Assembly: GCF_011064595.1 (NCBI RefSeq)
Contig: NZ_JAALJI010000009.1
Span: forward strand, 1 to 64,000
Source: Paludisphaera soli
GTDB lineage: Bacteria > Planctomycetota > Planctomycetia > Isosphaerales > Isosphaeraceae
Reading direction: 5' to 3'
DNA length: 64,000 nucleotides
Program-made: the position numbers and the translations under genes
The notes under the pieces: generated by a model
Database searches by the model: none
Seen by the model: only the letters and a program-made list of their open reading frames with translations
Told to the model about the DNA's origin: nothing
Shown: positions 60,546-64,000 of the stretch, one piece after another
Numbering within the stretch: the stretch's first letter is position 1
Layout: each line of letters starts with the position of its first letter

Positions 60546-63242
60546 ATGGCTCGACGGCTCAAGTCGCATTCCACCCCCGCGAAGGTGGGCTCCCAGCCCG
60601 TTTTCGAACGGGTCCTGGACAACGGCCTGAAGGTCCTGGTCCTGCCTCGCAAGGGGGTCCGGATCGTGGTCTGCGACCTGTTCTATCCGGTCGGCTCCTT
60701 CGACGAGCCGCCGGGCAAGTCGGGGATCGCCCACTTCCTGGAGCATATGCTCTTCAAGGGGACCGAGCGGTTCCCCAAGGGCAGCATCGACCAGATGGCG
60801 TTCGTCGCCGGCGGCCAGGCCAACGCCGACACCGGCGAGGACCGCACCCACTACTGGTTCTCGCTCCCCGCCGACCGCTGGGAGCTGGCCCTGGAGATCG
60901 AGGCCGACCGCATGACCTCGGCCCGGTTCGACCCCCGCGAGGTCGAGGCCGAGCGTCAGGTGGTGGGCGAAGAACGCGCGCGGGACGCGGAGTCGGCCCT
61001 GGCTCGGCTGGAGCAGAACCACCAGGCGCTCTCCTACTTGCGGCACCCGTATCGGAACCCGGTGCTGGGCTGGCCGCGCGACCTGGCGTCGATCACGGTG
61101 GACGACCTGGAGGCGTTCTACCGCCGCCATTACCGCCCCGACGGCGCGGTCGTCGTCTTCGCCGGCGACCTGGATCCCGAGCGGGCCCTGGATCGGGTCG
61201 AGGAGCGATTCGGGCCCATCCCCCCGGGCGCGACGCCCCGCCTCCGCGCCGACGGCGACGAGTCGCCCCAATCCGGCCGTCGGGACTTCGTCCTTGCGGA
61301 GGCCGACGCGCTGCCGCGCGGGATCTTCGGATGGCACACGGTCCCCTCGCACCACGCCGACGCCCCGGCGCTCGACGTCCTGGCCGACGTCCTCTCGGCC
61401 GGCCGCCGTTCTCGCCTCTGGCGCTCCCTGGTCGAGGACGTGCACCTGGCGGGATGGGTGGAGGCCCTCCACGGGCCGGGGAGGCAGGGGGGGCAGTTCC
61501 TCGTCCAGGTCGAGGCGACCGACGAGCGCATCGACGCGGACGAGGTGGAAGGCGCGATTCTCGACATCCTGGACGACCTGACCGCCCGCGGGCCGACCGA
61601 CGAGGAGATGTCCCGCGTCCGCAACCGCTTCGAGGCCGGCTGGCGCTGGGATCAGGAGGACCTTCTGGCCCTGGCCTGCGGCGTGGGCGAGGCCGCCCTT
61701 TGGGGTGACTGGCGGGACTGGCAGGCCGACCACGCCGCCGCCCTGGCCGTCGACGCGGACGCCGTGAAGAAGGCGGCGGGGAAGTATCTCGTCGAGGACC
61801 GACTCACCGCCGGTTGGCTCCTGCGCTCGTGCACCGACGACGTCCCCCCGCCGAGGATCGAGGTTGCCGCGCGACGGCCCGCGCCCGCCGGCAAGCCCGC
61901 GCGGGCCGAGCCCGAGCCACTGGTCCTCCCGGCTGACCTGCCGGCCTGGGTCGGGCGGACCCGGCCCAAGCTGGTGGACTACCGCCCGCGGCGGTTCACG
62001 CTGGCCAACGGCCTGCGCGTGATCCACGAGCGGCGTGCGGGCGTCGGCGTGGCGGCGGTCGACTTCTACGTCGAGGGGGGCTGGGTCCGCGAGGCCGCGC
62101 CGGGCGCGGCGGCCTTGACGAGCCGGATGATGGAGGAGGGGAGCGAGTCCCGCACGGCTCAGCAGGTCGCCGCGGCGATCGAGGACGTGGGGGGCTCGCT
62201 GGAACTCAGCTCCGCCTGGAGCGCCCTCCGGGCCCGCTCCGAGGACCTGGGCCTGGGCCTGGAGATCCTCGCCGACGTGTCGCGGCGGCCCGCCTTCCCG
62301 GCCGACGCGCTGGAGTGGACCAAGCAGCGGCTGGTCGCCGAGCTGAAGAGCGACCTGGAGGACCCGGCCTTCCGGGCCGAGCAGGAGTTCCGCCGGCTGG
62401 TCTACGGCGACCACCCCCTGGGTCGGGACTATCGCGGAGGGCTCCGCGAGCTGCGCCGGCTCACCCGCGACGACGTGGTCGCGCATCATCGGCGCCACTT
62501 CGCCCCCGAGAACGCCTTCCTCGTCGTCGTCGGCGAATTCGACCCGGGGGAGCTGAAGCGGCAGGTCCGGGCTCATTTCGGCGACTGGGAGCGGGGCGGG
62601 GCGCCCCCCCCGGCCTGGCCGGAGCTCGGCGAGGTCGGCCCCCCCCGATCGCGGCGGATCTCCTGCCCGGGAGAGCAGGTCCACATCGTCATGGGCCATC
62701 GCGGCATCGCCCGGCACGACCCGGACTACGACGCGCTCCTGATCCTGGACCACATCCTCGGCAGCGGCCCCGGCTTCTCCGATCGGCTGGGGCGGATCGT
62801 CCGCGACGAGATGGGGCTCGTGTACAGCATCGGCGGCGGGGCGACCGACTCGGCCGACGTGCTGCCGGGCGTCTTCCGGATCTACGCCGGGACCATGCCG
62901 GAGGAGGCCGACCGGGTGGTCGAGGCCGTCGCGCAGCAGATCCGGGCCATGCACGACGGCGACTTCTCCGACGACGAGGTGGCGCGAGTCCAGCGCTACC
63001 TGGCGGGGGCGTCGCTGTTCGAACTCCAGACGGTCGAGCAGCGGGCCGAGCGTCTGGTGGAGCTGGAGCGCCTGGGCCTGCCGCTGGACGAGCCGAGGAC
63101 CTGGCCGGGCCGGATCGCGGCCGTGACCCCTGCCCGGGTGCGCGACGCCGCCCGCCGCCGGCTGAGGCCCGAGGGGCTGTTTCGCGTGGAACTCGGCCCG
63201 GCCGCCCGCACGGCGCGCCGGTCGCCCTCGCGGCGCCGTTGA
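60546..63242 (+). CDS. Peptidase M16 (insulinase/pitrilysin family), fused active and inactive halves
   Basis: The 898-aa protein joins two M16 halves. The first (about 1-460) has the inverted zinc motif HFLEHMLFKG and a downstream third ligand in EVEAERQVVGEE, so it is catalytic. The second (about 480-898) lacks HxxEH and has the noncatalytic M16 fold (VIHERRAGVGVAAVDFYVEGG, QVHIVMGHRGIA). Such one-chain enzymes degrade peptides in a closed chamber. No signal peptide is visible, so it is probably cytosolic or periplasm-associated by other means. It ends shortly before the plsX promoter. Confidence 0.9.
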   Translation: MARRLKSHSTPAKVGSQPVFERVLDNGLKVLVLPRKGVRIVVCDLFYPVGSFDEPPGKSGIAHFLEHMLFKGTERFPKGSIDQMAFVAGGQANADTGEDRTHYWFSLPADRWELALEIEADRMTSARFDPREVEAERQVVGEERARDAESALARLEQNHQALSYLRHPYRNPVLGWPRDLASITVDDLEAFYRRHYRPDGAVVVFAGDLDPERALDRVEERFGPIPPGATPRLRADGDESPQSGRRDFVLAEADALPRGIFGWHTVPSHHADAPALDVLADVLSAGRRSRLWRSLVEDVHLAGWVEALHGPGRQGGQFLVQVEATDERIDADEVEGAILDILDDLTARGPTDEEMSRVRNRFEAGWRWDQEDLLALACGVGEAALWGDWRDWQADHAAALAVDADAVKKAAGKYLVEDRLTAGWLLRSCTDDVPPPRIEVAARRPAPAGKPARAEPEPLVLPADLPAWVGRTRPKLVDYRPRRFTLANGLRVIHERRAGVGVAAVDFYVEGGWVREAAPGAAALTSRMMEEGSESRTAQQVAAAIEDVGGSLELSSAWSALRARSEDLGLGLEILADVSRRPAFPADALEWTKQRLVAELKSDLEDPAFRAEQEFRRLVYGDHPLGRDYRGGLRELRRLTRDDVVAHHRRHFAPENAFLVVVGEFDPGELKRQVRAHFGDWERGGAPPPAWPELGEVGPPRSRRISCPGEQVHIVMGHRGIARHDPDYDALLILDHILGSGPGFSDRLGRIVRDEMGLVYSIGGGATDSADVLPGVFRIYAGTMPEEADRVVEAVAQQIRAMHDGDFSDDEVARVQRYLAGASLFELQTVEQRAERLVELERLGLPLDEPRTWPGRIAAVTPARVRDAARRRLRPEGLFRVELGPAARTARRSPSRRR

Positions 63243-63248
63243 CCTCGC

Positions 63249-63277
63249 TTGACAGCCGCCCGGCGGTCTTCTACGAT
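63249..63277 (+). promoter_or_regulatory. Sigma70 promoter for plsX
   Basis: A perfect TTGACA (63249-63254), 17-bp spacer and TACGAT (63272-63277) begin just after the M16 stop. The predicted leader to the plsX ATG is about 200 nt. No rpmF gene, the common plsX neighbour, is present in it. Confidence 0.75.
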
Positions 63278-63484
63278 GGGGCCGCTTTATTTGCGATTGC
63301 TGATGCATCCGACGCGCGCCGCGTCGGTTCGCGTCCGCCGAGGGCCTCGGGACGCTTTTTCGGGATGCGGACTGGGCGAAGCTCCCCGGTCCCGCATCCC
63401 TTCGTCGTTTACCCGACGGCCGGGTCGAGGGCGGCGGGCGGCCTTCGGGCGGTTCATGACGCTGGGAAGATCGGGAGATCGACG

Positions 63485-64000
63485 ATGCGGATAGCCCTGG
63501 ACGCGATGGGAGGCGACTTCGCCCCCGGACCGATCGTCGCGGGCGCGGTGGAGGCGGCGCTCGACCAGGATGGGCTGATCACGGTGCTCGTCGGCGATCG
63601 CGAGCGGATCGAGGCCGAGCTGGCCAGGTTCCCCGACGCCCCTCGCGACCGGCTGCCGATCGTCCACGCCGCCGAGTCCATCGGCATGGACGAGAAGCCC
63701 GTCGAGGCCCTCCGCAAGAAGCGCGACAACTCCATCTCCCGGAGCTGGGCGTTGATGGCCGCGGGCGAGGTCCAGGCGATCGTCTCCGCCGGCAACACCG
63801 GGGCGATGGTGGCCTCGGCCCTGTTCGCCGGCGCCCACGCCAAGATGTTCCTCCCGGGGGTGCGCCGCCCCGGAATCGCCGCCATCTTCCCCTCGCACCA
63901 GGGCCCGATCGTCATCATCGACGTCGGCGCCAACATGGCCCCCAAGCCCGAGGACCTGTACCAGTACGGGCTGATGGGCTCGATCTACGCCGAGGAGATC
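63485..64000 (+). CDS. plsX: Phosphate acyltransferase PlsX, cut by window end
   Basis: PlsX converts acyl-ACP to acyl-phosphate for phospholipid synthesis. The visible 172 residues start with IALDAMGGDFAPGPIVAGA and include LVGDRERIEAEL, IGMDEKPVEALRKKRDNSI, VSAGNTGAMVASALF and IDVGANMAPKPEDLYQYG, all typical of the family. GGGAG precedes the ATG. The C-terminal half lies beyond the window. Confidence 0.96.
   Translation, partial: MRIALDAMGGDFAPGPIVAGAVEAALDQDGLITVLVGDRERIEAELARFPDAPRDRLPIVHAAESIGMDEKPVEALRKKRDNSISRSWALMAAGEVQAIVSAGNTGAMVASALFAGAHAKMFLPGVRRPGIAAIFPSHQGPIVIIDVGANMAPKPEDLYQYGLMGSIYAEEI

Noticed and set aside
60507-63308. 933-aa minus-strand ORF opposite the M16 peptidase gene
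   Set aside because: No motif, and the plus-strand product has a complete M16 active site.

Overview
The window is GC-rich, densely coded chromosomal DNA from a planctomycete, most likely family Isosphaeraceae. I infer this from the gene content: a DUF1559 pseudopilin-like protein, an ECF sigma factor fused through a membrane helix to carboxypeptidase-regulatory-like repeats, a CRTAC1/ASPIC-UnbV lipoprotein, exported proteins with LEPR-xLL-like N-terminal motifs, and a Ser/Thr kinase with a very large extracytoplasmic half. There is no prophage, integrase, transposase or CRISPR array. Long ORFs antisense to real genes are common and are high-GC shadows.

Layout. 1-4.5 kb: a truncated exported protein, EfpL (YeiP), then ahcY behind a readable promoter and an S-adenosylhomocysteine riboswitch, and a DUF1015 protein ending at a strong terminator. 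4.6-9.9 kb: HEAT-repeat exported protein, RNase R, and a divergent HtrA-like protease. 10-16.3 kb: ceramidase-like secreted protein, a ten-repeat exported protein, YhaM-like exonuclease, and a CARDB-like exported protein. 16.7-23.4 kb: VapD-like protein, small membrane proteins, proS, a REP-like inverted repeat, and a WecA/MraY-type transferase overlapping an O-antigen-ligase-like protein. 23.8-28.1 kb: the sigma/membrane fusion, then rpsL-rpsG on the minus strand. Their promoter is back-to-back with that of a glycosyltransferase.

28.1-36.6 kb is the most unusual part. A glycosyltransferase converges on a five-gene minus-strand operon in which every junction is a 4-bp stop/start overlap. In transcription order it encodes a 1472-aa protein with a pore-less voltage-sensor-like domain, a deacetylase-like protein, a methyltransferase, a GT2 glycosyltransferase and an LPS-kinase-like protein. 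I read it as a cell-surface glycan synthesis or modification locus with an undescribed membrane component.

36.7-43.8 kb: membrane dipeptidase with a small membrane protein, zwf, a histone-deacetylase-like hydrolase, tRNA-Glu(UUC), a PfpI/DJ-1 protein, csrA, a sigma-70-like factor, and tRNA-Arg(UCU) and tRNA-Arg(CCU). 44-53.8 kb: the transmembrane kinase, a TPR protein, a nitrilase-family amidohydrolase, a small lipoprotein and the CRTAC1 lipoprotein. 53.9-64 kb: an elongation factor G unlinked to rpsL/rpsG, a GH42-like exported protein, a small exported protein with a DUF1559 protein, an M16 peptidase, and plsX cut by the window end.

Several sigma70-like promoters (TTGACA/TTGACG, 16-18 bp spacer, TAnnnT) can be read directly and are listed. 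Functions come from motif recognition by eye; no database search was run.
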